From: Butyriboletus loyo
Lineage: Eukaryota > Basidiomycota > Agaricomycetes > Boletales > Boletaceae
DNA: 64,000 bases
Assembly: GCA_038093515.1 (NCBI GenBank)
Contig: JBBPSI010000049.1
Coordinates: 62,001-126,000 of the forward strand
Direction of reading: 5' to 3'
Shown: piece by piece, positions 46,713 through 58,330 of the stretch
Numbering within the stretch: position 1 is the stretch's first letter
Layout of the letters: each line of letters starts with the position of its first letter
The notes under the pieces: generated by a model
What the model was told of the DNA's origin: nothing
Databases searched by the model: none
The model's input: the letters and a program-made list of their open reading frames with translations, nothing else
Position numbers and translations under genes: made by a program

Positions 46713-47050
46713 GTGCCCCGACCTACGTGGGACACAGCCTGGACGCCAAGGTGTCTGCATCGCACAGGCTGTCAAACCGTAAACAAGCTGATGCAACATT
46801 CCGGATCAACCTTTGTCATTCCTATAGTTAAGTGTTGATTCGAAGCCGTCCCAACCTACGCCACAGAGATACCCCAGGTGTTGAGGTGTCTGCGCACTCC
46901 GTCGAGCCGTAAACAGGCTGACGTGACATTACGGTCGTCCTCAGTCGTCGGTCTGAAACCTTCCCCACTACGTGGCAGAGATCCTGGGTGTCTGCACACC
47001 GTCAAACTATAAACGGTGGGTACGACACGTTACGATCGTCCTCTCTCGTC
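46713..47050 (+). repeat. Three degenerate tandem repeats of about 100-135 bp
   Basis: Three copies start near 46713, 46846 and 46965. Each begins with a CCTACG(T) block, contains GTGTCTGC (46751, 46886, 46988), then a CGTCAAACCGTAAACA-like core (TCAAACCGTAAACAAGCTGA at 46772; TCGAGCCGTAAACAGGCTGA at 46902; TCAAACTATAAACGGTGGG at 47002), and ends with an ACATTCCGG/ACATTACGG/ACGTTACGATCGTC block. Spacing of the GTGTCTGC boxes is 135 and 102 bp. Copies have drifted and differ by indels. No open frame is shared. Confidence 0.75.
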
Positions 47051-48051
47051 CTTCGTCGCGTACAAAACGCTCGCATTGGTCGTCATTCTTGCCACAGCAC
47101 CTTTGGGCCGTCCCCATGATGAATATTTTACTTTTCGTGGTATCGTGGTCTTGATTTTGAGCGCGTCTCTGTTCGAGTAACGCGAATCGGAGGCAAGTCA
47201 CACATCTCCCACGCGATAAATGCTGTAGTATGTCAATGATAGTTCTCCGGGACAGCGGAACTGAGTATAGCCACGCTAAATCGCACCTTTATGTCAGTGG
47301 CGTATTACCTTTATGCCACCCCGTTTCCAGTCGCATACCCATATCTCATACTCTTAGACCCGAAAGAAAACACTCCGCACGATCGCTGGGTTCGATGCGC
47401 ACAAGCGTTGTATTGATGAGCTTCCCGGGCGGAGACGGCATCATTGAGATTTTGGGCAGTTCTACTTGTTCCGCATTACCTCCGCGAGTCATCACCATTG
47501 GGCCACGTTCGTGTGGGTTTGCGAACTTCTGTTTCTATCCTGAAAGGGTGTGCTCATGGATGCACAAAGCTAAACTTGTCTCAAAGATACGCGAGGGTCG
47601 CTCAAAGTACAGTGGTGGAAAACCGAGGATCAATCAAAGGTGACCACAGTCGAGAAAGCAATCATGGATCATCGTATGAGGGGTGAGCGAGTACTCGAGG
47701 ACCCATACCCGGGAGTTCCACATGTAGACTGTGCGCGATCCTTGTTCCAGCCTAGGGATTCATGGTCGTGCAGAATGGCGTCTTCGAGTGAGCGTGATCG
47801 GGGAAGTGGTGAAGAGCAGAATTGGCGAATTACACACCGGGATGTAGTTACCCACCATTACCTCAGAGAACCATCCGTTAAACGCGCTCGCTTGGGATGA
47901 CTCAAAGACTCTTGCCTCACACTTCCGAGTGAAGGCTGAAAATTCCACCGTTACAGGGACTATAGTGGTAGGACGTCGCAAACAAACCTTCACTACGCTG
48001 TCTCCTAGAGATAGGCGGCGTAGATTGATCAGCAGAATCGAGAGCATCGTA
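47051..48051. other. Gene-poor region
   Basis: About 1 kb downstream of the FCF2 stop with short frames only (47230-47643 and 47640-47900 on plus, 47760-48167 on minus, the latter partly antisense or UTR to FCF2). No motif or splice pattern supports a gene. Confidence 0.45.
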
Positions 48052-49142
48052 CTACCACTTTGGCTTGCGAAGGTCATTCTTTTTATGAAGCGTCTTCTTC
48101 CCTTTTGCGCTTCTGACACTTTGCAATTCATCGAACTTCTTTTTCGCATATCTCCGCGCTTCTGCATCGTCTACAAGCTCGTCCACCAAAGTCCGTTTCC
48201 GATGTGCACGTGGAAGATTGTCGGTGCTTGCGGTACCGAAAGGCGTGGTAGTCGGGAGGATCGTCCCAATCTGACGGAAAGGGAAGTCAGTCGGGCGAGC
48301 GAGAGAGACGGAAGAGAATTTTGAACGCGTACCGCAAAGTGTTTTGACAGGCCCTTGATGCCTTTACCTTCGTCATTGTCTTTCCGGTAGAATCGTTTGG
48401 GATCTAGCTGATTCCGTAGACGGAGTGCTTCGGCTTCACGATATAGTCGAGGCAAGTCCGCCTCCGCGGGCGCTGGGAGGTCGAACCAGCTTGGCCCGGT
48501 CGTTTTGTTCTTCAGCTACATTCAGGAATTGAGAGCTGATCTTGGTCAGATAGTATACGTATCGTACCGCCTTTCTCTGCTTCCTTGTCAGCTGTTTCCA
48601 GTCTGCGTTTGGGTCTTCGGGTGGTGCTGGCACAGACGTCGAAGCGGATGCGGCCTCTGCGTGCGCGACCTCTGGATCTCGCACAGAGGTCGGTGCTTGA
48701 TGGCGAGCCTTGCCAAACTCGAAGTATGGCGGAGGGAGTACGCCAGGATTGAGAGGCGGCAGCGGTCTAATTCGCAAAGTGAGACGTAGAGGAAATAACA
48801 AACCTCCCACACGTACTTTTCCTCTTCTTCGTTCTCCCTATCACTAAGCTTGATGATTTCTTCCTCTCCAAGTCCATATGTCCCTTTTTCTTCTTGCAAC
48901 ATTTTCACCCTCCGAGCCTCTTCGCGTGCATTCTGCCTCGCTTTGTCGAGCAACGATTGAAGGTATTCTGGGGTGACCTCCTCTTCTGTATCAGAATTAG
49001 ATGTGCTGTCTGTCGATGTTGACGAACTCGAGCCCGATACGGGGTCAGACGAGGTTGACGAACGAGCATCATCGTCCCGGTGGAGTGCAACGAAGTCACT
49101 TGTGAGCGCATCTACCACCTTTTGTTTTCCCTCGGTCGACAT
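48052..49142 (-). CDS. FCF2: rRNA-processing protein Fcf2
   Basis: Nucleolar factor of the small-subunit processome needed for early 18S pre-rRNA cleavages (human relative: DNTTIP2/TDIF2). Four exons on the complement: 49142-48817, 48766-48568, 48515-48333, 48270-48052 (308 residues). The N-terminal part is acidic/Ser-rich (SSSSTSTDSTSNSDTEEEV) with a coiled-coil helix EYLQSLLDKARQNAREEARR. The C-terminal Fcf2 domain is clear: GPSWFDLPAPAEADLPRLYR, LRLRNQLDPKRFYRKDNDEG, KGLSKHFAIGTILPTT, RKRTLVDELVDDAEARRYAK and KKFDELQ, ending HKKNDLRKPKW. It shares a 97-bp divergent promoter with SAS10, another processome factor. Confidence 0.93.
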
Positions 49143-49239
49143 AATGAGTACAGTACATACACGCACTCCGATGTCCTTGTTTTGAGAGTCTTTACGTAAT
49201 CGTACTTTTGTCTTCCGCGCGTGATCGTGACACCGTTCC
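49143..49239. promoter_or_regulatory. Divergent promoter, FCF2 / SAS10
   Basis: Only 97 bp lie between the two ATGs. Both products act in the SSU processome, so shared regulation is functionally sensible. No TATA box is seen; no specific ribosome-biogenesis element is claimed. Confidence 0.6.
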
Positions 49240-51583
49240 ATGCCTCGCCGCCGCCCCTCCCAAAGAGCCAGGTCCCGTTCAAAGCCCCGTCCGGTCGACA
49301 GAAAAAACAGCCAACTCAAACGATGGGACACGCTCGCAGACGTCGAGCTGGACGAGGAGGATCAGTGTGCGTGACTCATATTTGTCATACATGCTTGGAA
49401 CTATCGTGTTTGACGGACGCGTGGTAGTTCATGCGTCGAAAGACAGGATTATGCTTGATGATGGGGACGAGGTGGACCAGGATGGAGACGAGGAAGAGGT
49501 GTTTGCGTTGCAGGGTGTCTCATCTGAGGACGACGGCGAAGCCGAGTACCCATACGAAGCTGCGGACGACGAGGAAGGGAGTGGTTGCCTGCAAGTCGAC
49601 TCTGACGCCGACTCTGAACCCACCCCGCCCAAGTCCAAGCTCAAGTCCAAACTTTCCAAAGTCGCACGCGACACCAAAAAATCATCCTCACAAAAGAACG
49701 CATCCGACTCAGAAGACGAAGAAACGTGGGGACGCAGCAAGGGCGCGTACTATTCTTCCAATGCCGCACAAATCGACTCGGAGGACGAGGAAGCCAACGA
49801 ACTTGAGGAGCAGGAGGCACTCAGGTTGCAAGCCAAGACATGTGAGGCTATGTGTGACGAAGATTTTGGACTCGGAGATGTCGTGGAGGGCGACGCCGAG
49901 CCGCCCGAGGCAATGTACACTTGTTGTTTTGTCATACACACCGCTGCTAAGCATAAAACATCTAGGGAACAGGAAGAGGTGCCGAATCCACCTCCGACGA
50001 AGGCCCCGCAAGACAAACAGTCTATCCTGCGCACTCTGGAAAAGAAATCTCCCGAAGCAATCGCACTCGCGAGAGACTGGGAAGACACAGCCTACAGCCT
50101 CGTCGAGGCAAGAGCCCGGGTCGAGGCGTGAGTCCTCTGTTTATCTCACACTCGCGCCACCCTGGTTACCTTGTTCCAGCCCGACAAAACCCGGACCCGA
50201 GGCCCTGGAACTAGGTCTGCAGCACATGTACTACCGTGCGTGCTGTCACATCTTGCCGATGCTAACTTTTGGCATGTTCACCGCTGTGTCCAAGTAGAAG
50301 CCCTGCTCACGTACGCTACGACGCTTGCCTTTTACCTCCATCTGCGTTCCACGGAGAAATATGCGGCCCGTCCTGAACTTCTCCGTCAGCATCCTATCTT
50401 GAAGCGTCTTCTCACACTGAAAGGAGGTATCAATACACTCGAGAGCCTAGGCGTCGGGCAAGACGTCTCGGATAATGACGATGACGGAGAAGATGAAGAA
50501 GACGATTTGACGGACGAAGACGAGGAAGACGGCGACCTCTGGTCGCTCATCAAGAAAAAAGGTCTCGAATCAGGCGAACTCGCCGACCTCCTCGAAGATG
50601 CCGCCATTCCCACTCCAAGTTCAAGTCCAAGTCCGCCGCCCACCTCCACCTCCAGGAAACCCAGACTCATTAAAAAAGAACATGCTCAAAAACGTCCGGA
50701 GGCCGAGAAACCCGAGACCCCCGCGGCCGACCACAAGTCCGATCAAAGCACGCGGAGTCCCGTGTTTGATCTCCTCGAGCCTAAGTTTACGTCGCGGAAA
50801 GACAAAGTGGTGCCGGTCGTTGACATGCTTGCTTCCGCGGATCCATATGGCGAAGTGACTACGCTTCAGTACCATGATTTGGCTGACAAACGGGCTCGGA
50901 AAAAATCACTTCGGTTTTACGTGTCACGTATTCAGTCGTCTTCGTCTCGTCGGACGAACGCACGTGCGAATGCTATCGGCGGGGACGATGACATTCCATA
51001 TAAAGAGAGGAAGAAGGAACGAGAAGCTAGGCTGGAGAAAGAGATGGGAAGAAAGAAAGAGAAGGGCCATTTGGGTGTGGGAGGGGACGACCTTGATGGT
51101 GTCGATCCAGAAGTCAGCGGGGAGGAAAAGAAACGGAAGAGAAAACGAGGGCTGGATGACGAGGATGGGGAAGATGATGTAGGCGCTGCAAATGGGTATT
51201 ACGACCTCGTGAAGCGGGCCACTGCAGCAAAGAAGTCACGGAAAAAGGCAGAGTATGAAGCTGCAACAGCACGGTGCGTTCTCTCGCAAGCTTCCATCAG
51301 CATGGACAGGCACTCATTCAACACTGCTAGTCCCGAGCTAGAGCCAGAGAGTACTTCGGGCCCACGCTCTGTCACACGTGCGATTCTCAAAAACAAGGGT
51401 CTCACACCGCGCCGTTCCAAAGTTGTCCGGAACCCTCGCGTCAAAAAGCGTCAAAAGTACGATCAAGCAAAGAAGAAAGTGGCTTCGCAGAAAGCTGTTT
51501 ACAAGGGTGGTATCGGAGATGTTTCGAGATATAGCGGTGAGCAATCGGGTATATCCAAGGTAGTGAAGAGTGTCCGGTTGTGA
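49240..51583 (+). CDS. SAS10: SSU processome protein Sas10/Utp3
   Basis: Nucleolar U3-associated protein for 18S rRNA maturation. Six exons: 49240-49366, 49428-49914, 49966-50127, 50180-50235, 50298-51273, 51331-51583 (686 residues). N-terminus is basic (MPRRRPSQRARSRSKPR), then long acidic tracts typical of the family (DEVDQDGDEEEVFALQ, DSEDEETWGRSKGAYYSSN). The Sas10/Utp3/C1D domain lies around residues 230-330 (LEKKSPEAIALARDWEDTAY, HMYYQALLTYATTLAFYLHL, HPILKRLLTLKGGINTLE). The C-terminal Sas10 domain is unmistakable: GPRSVTRAILKNKGLTPRRS, VVRNPRVKKRQKYDQAKKKV, AVYKGGIGDVSRYSGEQSGI and KVVKSVRL. Exon 4 is only 56 bp. The overlapping frame 49431-50297 is a shadow. Confidence 0.95.
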
Positions 51584-51975
51584 ACATGAAACAAGACGAT
51601 AATGGATAGGATGGTAGGGTACAACAGTAAAGTCCAGAATACTATTGACATCTGGATTTGAATGGAATGAGATGATCCTGATGACAGTGTGAATCTACCA
51701 TCTGACAGGAAAGTTGGAGACAACCGGAAACAATGGTGACTCGAGAAAATAGTCATGTGCTAACCTCGAGGGGCGCAAAGCAGATTTCGACGACTCACGA
51801 AAAATCGGAAGAATGTGAATGGTCGACAATATCCAGTGAGAAAGGTAACAACAGGATAATAATATCATACATTTTACACGGGCTCCGATGAACCCTCGGC
51901 AGTCGGGAATATGGTATTGATAACATAGAAACGACTTCGTCATGTGGACAAATACTGTACGAGCGGGGAACCCGG
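51584..51975. other. Convergent 3' flanks
   Basis: 392 bp between the SAS10 stop and the stop of the Zn2Cys6 regulator. Contains 3' UTR/terminator sequence for both; nothing else seen. Confidence 0.5.
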
Positions 51976-54900
51976 TCAAATCGGAGGGCTAGGGAGGACG
52001 GGTGAACTTGCACTGACCATAGAATCGCGGTGTGCATGATGGACGCCATTACTGTTACCATTGGCTGACGAATTGGCATGCGAGGTATCCGCAGGAGGAG
52101 TGCGGCGAGGGATGGTGTTGCTCATTTCATGGAACGAAGGGCCTTTCATCAACGTTTGCTCATATTCACGCCGGATCAGCTGGGAAAGTTCTTTGGTCTC
52201 TTCGTACGCGTAGCTGTATTGCTCGAGACCTTTGATACAGTTCTGCACTTCAGGACGACCGAGGCGGGCCAAAAAGAAGCCGGCTTGAATAATACTGACA
52301 TGCATGACAGCAGGGTCCAATTTCTAGCGGACAGGCAAGTAAGGAAAAAAAAATAGAATAAAACCTCGAGGTTCGTACCAAATATCCATTTGAAGTCAGC
52401 ACCCCTGCCAGTGCGGAAATTCGCAAGGAAGCACTCAGAGCTTCTTCAGACACTTTGCGCTTGACGGTCTCCACTTGATTCATACCACTGGGCGAAAGGG
52501 AATCATCACGAACACCAAATTCGTCCATAGCATTGAATAAAGCAATCCACATGACATGATACTGTGCATCACTTGCGCCTATGAGACCCTATCAGTGAAA
52601 GCAGGCGAAGATCTCAAACAAACGCATACAAGCAGACACTGCAGAGACAAAATCCCAATTAGTGGCGAGATTGGGTGGGACTCCGACTTTGGACAGGTTG
52701 GCGTCTCTCCACTTGCTGAGTTCAGATGAATAAAGAAGGGCAGCTTCGACGGGTATTCCATCGGAATCCGTCGTCGGGCGCCAGAGGAGACGCGCTATTT
52801 GACGTGATATTCGGGCCAGAGCATGTGCTGCGTTATAATATCCCTGGTAGGAAGTTAGGCGATAACACGTCATCAAACAGTGCATGACCAACCAAAAACT
52901 GAGATGGGCTGAGTAAAAACCAACTGAAAGTGAATATCTGACTCACTTCGAGTTGTTCGCGAGGGGAGGGCTTCCCAAGTTCCATATTTTCCTGAAGGCC
53001 CGGGTCGGCAGTGTAAAAATCAATATCATAGTCATCATCATCACTGCGCGCCGCAGTTCGACGGTAATTAATATGTCCGCAGATCCATCAGTGGGGCGAT
53101 GAAACAACAGAAGAGGAAATCATCGCTCACAGCATTGGTTTGCGGCGGTAATAAAACGCAGAAAACGCGTCCGCTAGACAAGCCATCCACCAAGCAAAGA
53201 TCATGGTACCACGGGTCTCGGGGTCTTTGATGTCTGCCATAGCTGATTTATGGTTGATCTGCAAAGAGGTTGATTGAATTCGCTATGGAGAGGTGCCTGT
53301 GGTGTATGAAAGCCGACCTGAAGGCCCAATAAATTGCGGATGCCACAGTTGAGCCAGAATCCATGGAACCCTAGGACATTCAAAGTCAGTCAAGGGATGA
53401 CATAAAAAGGGCAAGCGATTGCTAACCATTTTCTGTATTCGGATTTTCTGGTAGAAGGTACGTTATGGGGTACGAAAGAAAGGAACGGTAAAGACACTCA
53501 CGGCATTGCATCGTTTCGATCAACAGCGCGATGACGACGTGGTCTTTGTGTGGGACACGGTGAACTTTGGTTGCCTCGGCAAGTTCACGACATCGATCAA
53601 CAAGAGTTCTCGCGAGAAGACTCTGCCCGCCGTTTCTTTGGCGGTCGGCAAGAAGAAGAGGATGTTCCGAGAACTTTGCGCCCCATGCGATCACCGTCGC
53701 GATAAGCGCGGGATGGATGGGTTCTTCTTGTTTACTGCTGATGATGGGACGCTGACCGGTGGCTTGCAGATTGAGCCGGGCACGGAACTGGAGGGGATTA
53801 AGGAAAGGAAGCCGCGTATGTACGATCTGGAAATAGACCTCGACTAGGTCGAGAGCGAATCTACGTGGCCCCGTCAATACGAAAACATTTAGATTAATGG
53901 ATAAGGTTAAAATAAAATAAAAGAGTCCCTGAAAGGAGTCAGACGACGAGTGGCCTGGAGCGAGAGTGAGATGAGGGCCGAAAAAGGAAGTATCGTGAAT
54001 GACGTACTTATCGCGATAATACCGAAAATTTACGTAATAAGGGGAAGGAGGGACGTACTCTATTCTGAAAGCTTCCTCTTCAAGTTTGGATGCCATCTCA
54101 CCCCAGGCGAAATAGGCCGGCGTGCGCGACTTGAAAGGACCGAATGCGAAGATGGACTCGCTGCGGGTGGAATGAATGGAGATCCATGAATGCAAGATCG
54201 ATCGTACCTGGGTCCAGATTCAGGTGGGGCGAATAAATGGAAGAGTAGACTGGGTGTGCTAGAGTGCAAGGCGACATTGGGATAACCGCCGAATTTCGAG
54301 TTCCAGGGTGCCCCATATGCCGACTTGTGCCAGGGGGGGGTACCGCCTTCGCCTGTGGGAGAGTGACTGTTGCGGAACTTGTTCAGGGTTGAAGGAACAA
54401 GCCGATGTACATCGAGGAGCCTACCCAGAAGATACAGGAGATGAGCTACTGAGCACAGAGGTGCACGTCAGCACGGGTACAAAGAGTACGTCCGCAGCCA
54501 AGGATCGAGGGGAAGGGGAAAGCGCACACGTACCTCGAACTAGTGGAGATGCCTCTGGGTCTGCGGACGGCTGCGGTGCGCTTCTTCTCGCTGGTAGCCT
54601 GCTGGACATAATGGCTGCGAGAGGAAATGAGCGGGAGAAATAAGCACGGCGCGAAGTGGCACCAACGTGCAGGGGTAATTTTTGGACTGGCAATGCTAGA
54701 GGGAGATGAGATGGGGAGATGGGGAAAGGGCGATTGGACGGACCTGGCACTGTGGAAATGGAAGGGGCGTGAGTGGCGAGATGGAGAGAGAGGCACGGAT
54801 ACGAACCTTTTCCTGACCGGAGAGACGATTGCACTTGACCTTGCGGGATCTGGGGTGGGGTGAGACGGGGCGAGAGTGGGGCGCGGAGGAGACGGACCTG

Positions 54901-55088
54901 CACGCATCGCAAGCGGTGTTCTGCTTGCGGGGCGGGGGGAGAGTCTTTGCGAGTTCATGGATCTGGTTCTGTACAAGCTGAGTGGGGAGGACGAGACCTA
55001 CGGGAGGAATGAGTGGTGTTGGAAGGGCGAGGCCCTGGGGAAGCAGACCTGGCTGGGAGAAGGAGTGTGGAGGGTCGCCGTTTTGCAT
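51976..55088 (-). CDS. Zn2Cys6 fungal-specific transcription factor
   Basis: Binuclear zinc-cluster activator/repressor with a fungal_trans middle homology region. The gene has many introns. N-terminus MQNGDPPHSFSQPGLLPQGL, then the cluster KQNTACDACRSRKVKC, NRLSGQEKCQHCQSKNYPCT and a basic linker (YVQQATSEKKRTAAVRR). The cluster is split by four introns and includes a 6-nt exon at 54744-54749. The regulatory domain shows RFALDLVEVYFQIVHTRLPF, LNPLQFRARL, GFHGFWLNCGIRNLLGLQIN, RGTMIFAWWMACLADAFSAF, YYRRKPMLDDDDYDIDF and GYYNAAHALARISRQIARLL. The C-terminus is a long helix region (SQLIRREYEQTLMKGPSFHE) followed by a Ser/Asn-rich tail; the exact stop (51976) depends on whether a last GTCAGT donor is used. 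Head-to-head with TOM22 (271 bp). Target genes unknown. Confidence 0.88.
54744..54749 (-). other. 6-nt micro-exon encoding Cys-Gln of the zinc cluster
   Basis: On the complement, TGCCAG is flanked by CCACAG upstream and GTCCGT downstream. Intron A is 54806-54750 (57 bp, GTTCGT..CACAG) and intron B is 54743-54696 (48 bp, GTCCGT..TCTAG). Only inclusion of these six bases gives K-CQ-HCQSKNYPC, i.e. the fourth Cys of the C-x2-C-x6-C-x9-C-x2-C-x6-C pattern; skipping it keeps frame but loses that Cys. Confidence 0.8.
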
Positions 55089-55359
55089 GATAAGGCAAGG
55101 AGAGGCAGAAAATATTAAGGTGGAAAATATCGCTCGTCGTGCGGGTGGTACTTATAATAAAACCTGGGCCCATAATCCAGGGGGCAACTGAAGTACTTGG
55201 CCAAGTACTTATCATCCTAATTCCTTTTTCAGGAAGTCACACCTCCATTTACACCCGGTCGGAGTTTCGATCCGGGCGCGTACCTCGGCACCGTATACTT
55301 TCGCATCACCAACGCCGCCACAGCACCGCCACACCTGCCAAAACTTGCCTCTCTTCAAC

Positions 55360-55869
55360 ATGGTCAAGGTCGAGATCGTCGAGGAGCAAAACTCCCCCTA
55401 CGCTTCCTCCGCCCCCTCCCGCACAAATTCATCCGACTCCCTCTCCTCCATCGCCTCCGACGTCTCCGTCCCAGACGAGTCCTTTTATGACCGCCTCTCC
55501 GCCCTCGTCGACATCGTCCCCCCCACCACCAGACAGTCCATCGTCTCGTCCTTCTCCAAATCCACCACCTTCATCAAGAAGACAGGAAAGGTTGTCGGCA
55601 ACGTCGTCTGGATAGTCACCACCTCCGCCCTCCTTATCGGCCTCCCCCTCGCTCTCTCGCTCGAAGACGAGGCAAAAATCATCCAACAAGAACAGGAAAT
55701 GCTCGCCCAGCAACAAGGTGCCCAGCAGGTACTTTTTTTTTCGCTCTCGCGCTCCACACCGGCGCTTCTCAGCGTTTTCTCTCGTTAGATGCTCTCACCC
55801 GGATCCTCGTACCCACCCTCGGGTTCATCACAACCTGCCCAAAAAGCCGTCGTGCCTCCCGGCTTTTGA
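55360..55869 (+). CDS. TOM22: Mitochondrial import receptor Tom22
   Basis: Central receptor/organiser of the TOM complex in the mitochondrial outer membrane. Two exons, 55360-55728 and 55789-55869, give 149 residues. Order: acidic N-terminal cytosolic domain (MVKVEIVEEQ, SDSLSSIASDVSVPDESFYD), the conserved RLSALVDIVPPTTRQSI segment before the membrane, basic KSTTFIKKTGKVVGN, a single TM helix VVWIVTTSALLIGLPLALSL, and an intermembrane-space tail DEAKIIQQEQEMLAQQQGAQ continuing into the Pro/Ser-rich second exon ending VVPPGF. Length and layout match fungal Tom22. Confidence 0.95.
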
Positions 55870-56340
55870 TCCAAAACTATGGCTCGACCATGAACCTTGC
55901 GGTCTCCCCCGCTCGTCAGCTGTTCCCAGTCATAGCCTACTTCTTACCCACCTAGTACTTCCCCCACCCCGCTCTTTCCCGTGATGATGTTCATCGTGTC
56001 CGCCCACATACGCATACGCTCCCACATGGCGAATCTTTGCACACATGTCTTATCTGATCATTCCTAATATAAACTCTCCTCTCCTCCCGTGGTTTCATAA
56101 CGAAAAGATGCCAGCGGTATTTGAACGCTCCTTTCCAGCCGTTCTTTCAACACCATGACTCACCCCTTGTCATCGAACCTTGCTCCTCCTGGCAACGCCT
56201 TCAAATGAATTCACTTTTTAGTCAAAGTCTATTCGTGTGCTCCGCCATCATGTGACACTCCAGGACGTCTCTACCATGACATGATCTACACGTTCCCGAA
56301 CATCGGATATGAACACCCTAACCTGGCCTCGACGGGAAAA
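55870..56340. other. Convergent 3' flanks
   Basis: About 470 bp between TOM22 and the complex I subunit gene, both ending here. Pyrimidine-rich 3' UTR-like sequence; no gene seen. Confidence 0.5.
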
Positions 56341-57857
56341 CTACCGGGCGTTGGAAGTTGTCTCTATATGCGTGACATGCCTGATCAGCCGACGACAGCC
56401 ACACGTCTCGCATTTGTGTATACACGTACGCAGATCGATACCTTCGAAGATACGTGATCGCATGATTCTCGATTTCGTCTGGAGTCACACCGACCGCTTC
56501 CCAGTCGCCTGCAACCGTCACGTCATCCAAGTACCGCCTCTCAACCTCATCTGGGCAGATAAGCGGCCACCAAACTGACTGTGCCGCCTTGGCAACAGCG
56601 AGCGCGATTCGCTTGGGAATAACTGGCGCCCGAGAAGGTGGGTTATATGTCACGGACGACACTAAATCCAAAAGATACTCCAACGATAACGTTCTTGGTC
56701 CAGGAAGGGAAATGGTGCCAGGCAGTTGCGAAACACCCATCAGATTGGCCAGAGCCTGCGCGACATCCATGACCTACAGATAACACCCAACCATCAATTC
56801 GAAGCCAAAATACAACAGAGAAAATAGCACCACGGTTCACTTACGTGTACGGGTCTTATTTTGGTGTCCCCGTAGTTTAGCTTCCACCAAATGGGCCAGA
56901 CTGGGTGTCGATAATTATGTCAATCCGGGATAGCATACCGAGTATATTCACTGCGCAGCTTACTAGCCATGTTATTCAGTAACTTGTCTTCATAGCCATA
57001 CATTGTTGCCGGTCGGACGATAGTCGCGCTTGGGAAGGCACTCTTGACCCGTTCTTCGCCCTCATACTTGGTGCGGTAAAAGACAGACGTGGAGTCGGGC
57101 GAAGCATTCAAGTGGGAAACATGCACGAAGCGCTTCACTCCCGTCTCCGCAGCAACCTTCGCGATCCTCTCTGCGCCAGTGACGTGGACGTCGGCATACT
57201 TAAAGTTTCTACCAAGCAAGAACGAGACCAGAAAAAAGAAAGATCAATGAACGTCTCACGGAGAAGGATCACAAAGAACTCGTCACTTAGTCTCATAATC
57301 ACGCCCGACAAGGTTATAAACGATATCAGAATGTCTCAAACATTCAGCTATTTGTTCTTCATTCCGTATATCCCATTCCTAATACGTGTTGGATGAAATC
57401 GATCAGACAAATTACGGCTCTTTTGTTAGGAAAGTGTATTACCATGGGGACGATCTGACCTAAATCACCCATAGGCTTCAGGTGTCTTTTTTCGTCTTCC
57501 TCGCGGTATGGGACGATGACCTGGGTGCCCATTCGGGCTGCAAGGGTCGCGTTGGGGAGTCAGCAACAGCACGGGAAAGATGGTCATGCGCGCGCACCTA
57601 GTTTAGAGACGATGTACCTGCCGAGGAAGCCAGTGCACCCAAAGACGGTGACGACGTGGCCACTGACGGCGCTGTATCCTGGCACGCCAGACGAAACGAC
57701 CGCTTTCCGACCAGGCAGTGTGACTACGTCGTGGAACGCACGCTGAAAATCCATGCACGACCGTCAGCAAACGTCGACAAAGAAGAGCGGAGCAAAGTAC
57801 CTTGCGCTGCACAACGAACGCGCGTTGGGCGCGCAAGAGGTGAGATTTGGAGAACAT
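56341..57857 (-). CDS. Complex I 39-kDa subunit (NDUFA9)
   Basis: Accessory NADPH-binding SDR-like subunit of mitochondrial NADH:ubiquinone oxidoreductase. Multi-exon gene on the complement. Presequence MFSKSHLLRAQRAFVVQRKR is basic. Landmarks: VVTVFGCTGFLGRYIVSKL dinucleotide fold, GTQVIVPYREEDEKRHLKPM, GDLGQIVPMEWDIRNEEQIA, DIVYNLVGRDYETKNFKYAD, FVHVSHLNASPDSTSVFYRT, KYEGEERVKSAFPSATIVRP, MYGYEDKLLNNMA, TKIRPVHVMDVAQALANLMG, and LICPDEVERRYLDDV. The end is ambiguous: with a canonical 53-bp intron (GTACGT..ATCAG) the protein ends RYRSAHVTHIETTSNAR at 56341; unspliced it would end at 56318. Either is shorter at the C-terminus than I would expect. Head-to-head with the UPF0390 gene, 120 bp apart. 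Confidence 0.9.
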
Positions 57858-57977
57858 CGAGGACGACGACGGAGCTGGATCTGAACGACCTCAAAGTTAT
57901 AATAATCCCACCTTTTCCGGAAAATCCCGGGGCCAACTGTAGGGTCGTAACCCGAACTTCACCAAGCACTAGTTAGC

Positions 57978-58330
57978 ATGGCCCAAGGCAATACCAAAGG
58001 TCCGCAGGCCAGACCGTCGTCCTCAAAGGCGAAACATGCTGCCAAAGCAGCAGCCCCCAAGAAAGGGCGACGACACGAACCACCCAAAAAACCGGCTTTG
58101 ATTAAAGAAGCCAGCATGCGCAAGGTATTGTACCCCCATGCCTTCCAACACGATGGATGTCATTACACCAATCCGCATGTCAGGCACTCAAAGCCAAGGT
58201 CACTAAATCGATAGAACAGCAGATGGTATCTGCGGCGTCTGCTGGCAAACTGACGATCATGAAACACGCAGTCCCTGAGCCGTACGCCCACTCTGTCTCT
58301 CTTGATCGCGTTCGCTTATTGGGGAGTTAG
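57978..58330 (+). CDS. UPF0390 family small basic protein
   Basis: Small Lys/Ala-rich protein of the UPF0390 (human C19orf53, L10K) family, usually nuclear/nucleolar, function unsettled. Two exons, 57978-58124 and 58184-58330, give 97 residues. Family signatures: start MAQGNTKGPQ, the alanine/lysine tract SKAKHAAKAAAPKKGRR, KKPALIKEASMRKALKAKVT, and the near-invariant KSIEQQMVSAASAGKLTIMK. The C-terminus (PEPYAHSVSLDRVRLLGS) is variable in the family. Shares a short divergent promoter with the complex I subunit gene. Confidence 0.88.

Noticed and set aside
49431..50297. 288-codon plus-strand frame inside SAS10
   Set aside because: Arg/Lys/Pro-rich shadow of SAS10 exons in another frame with no motif.
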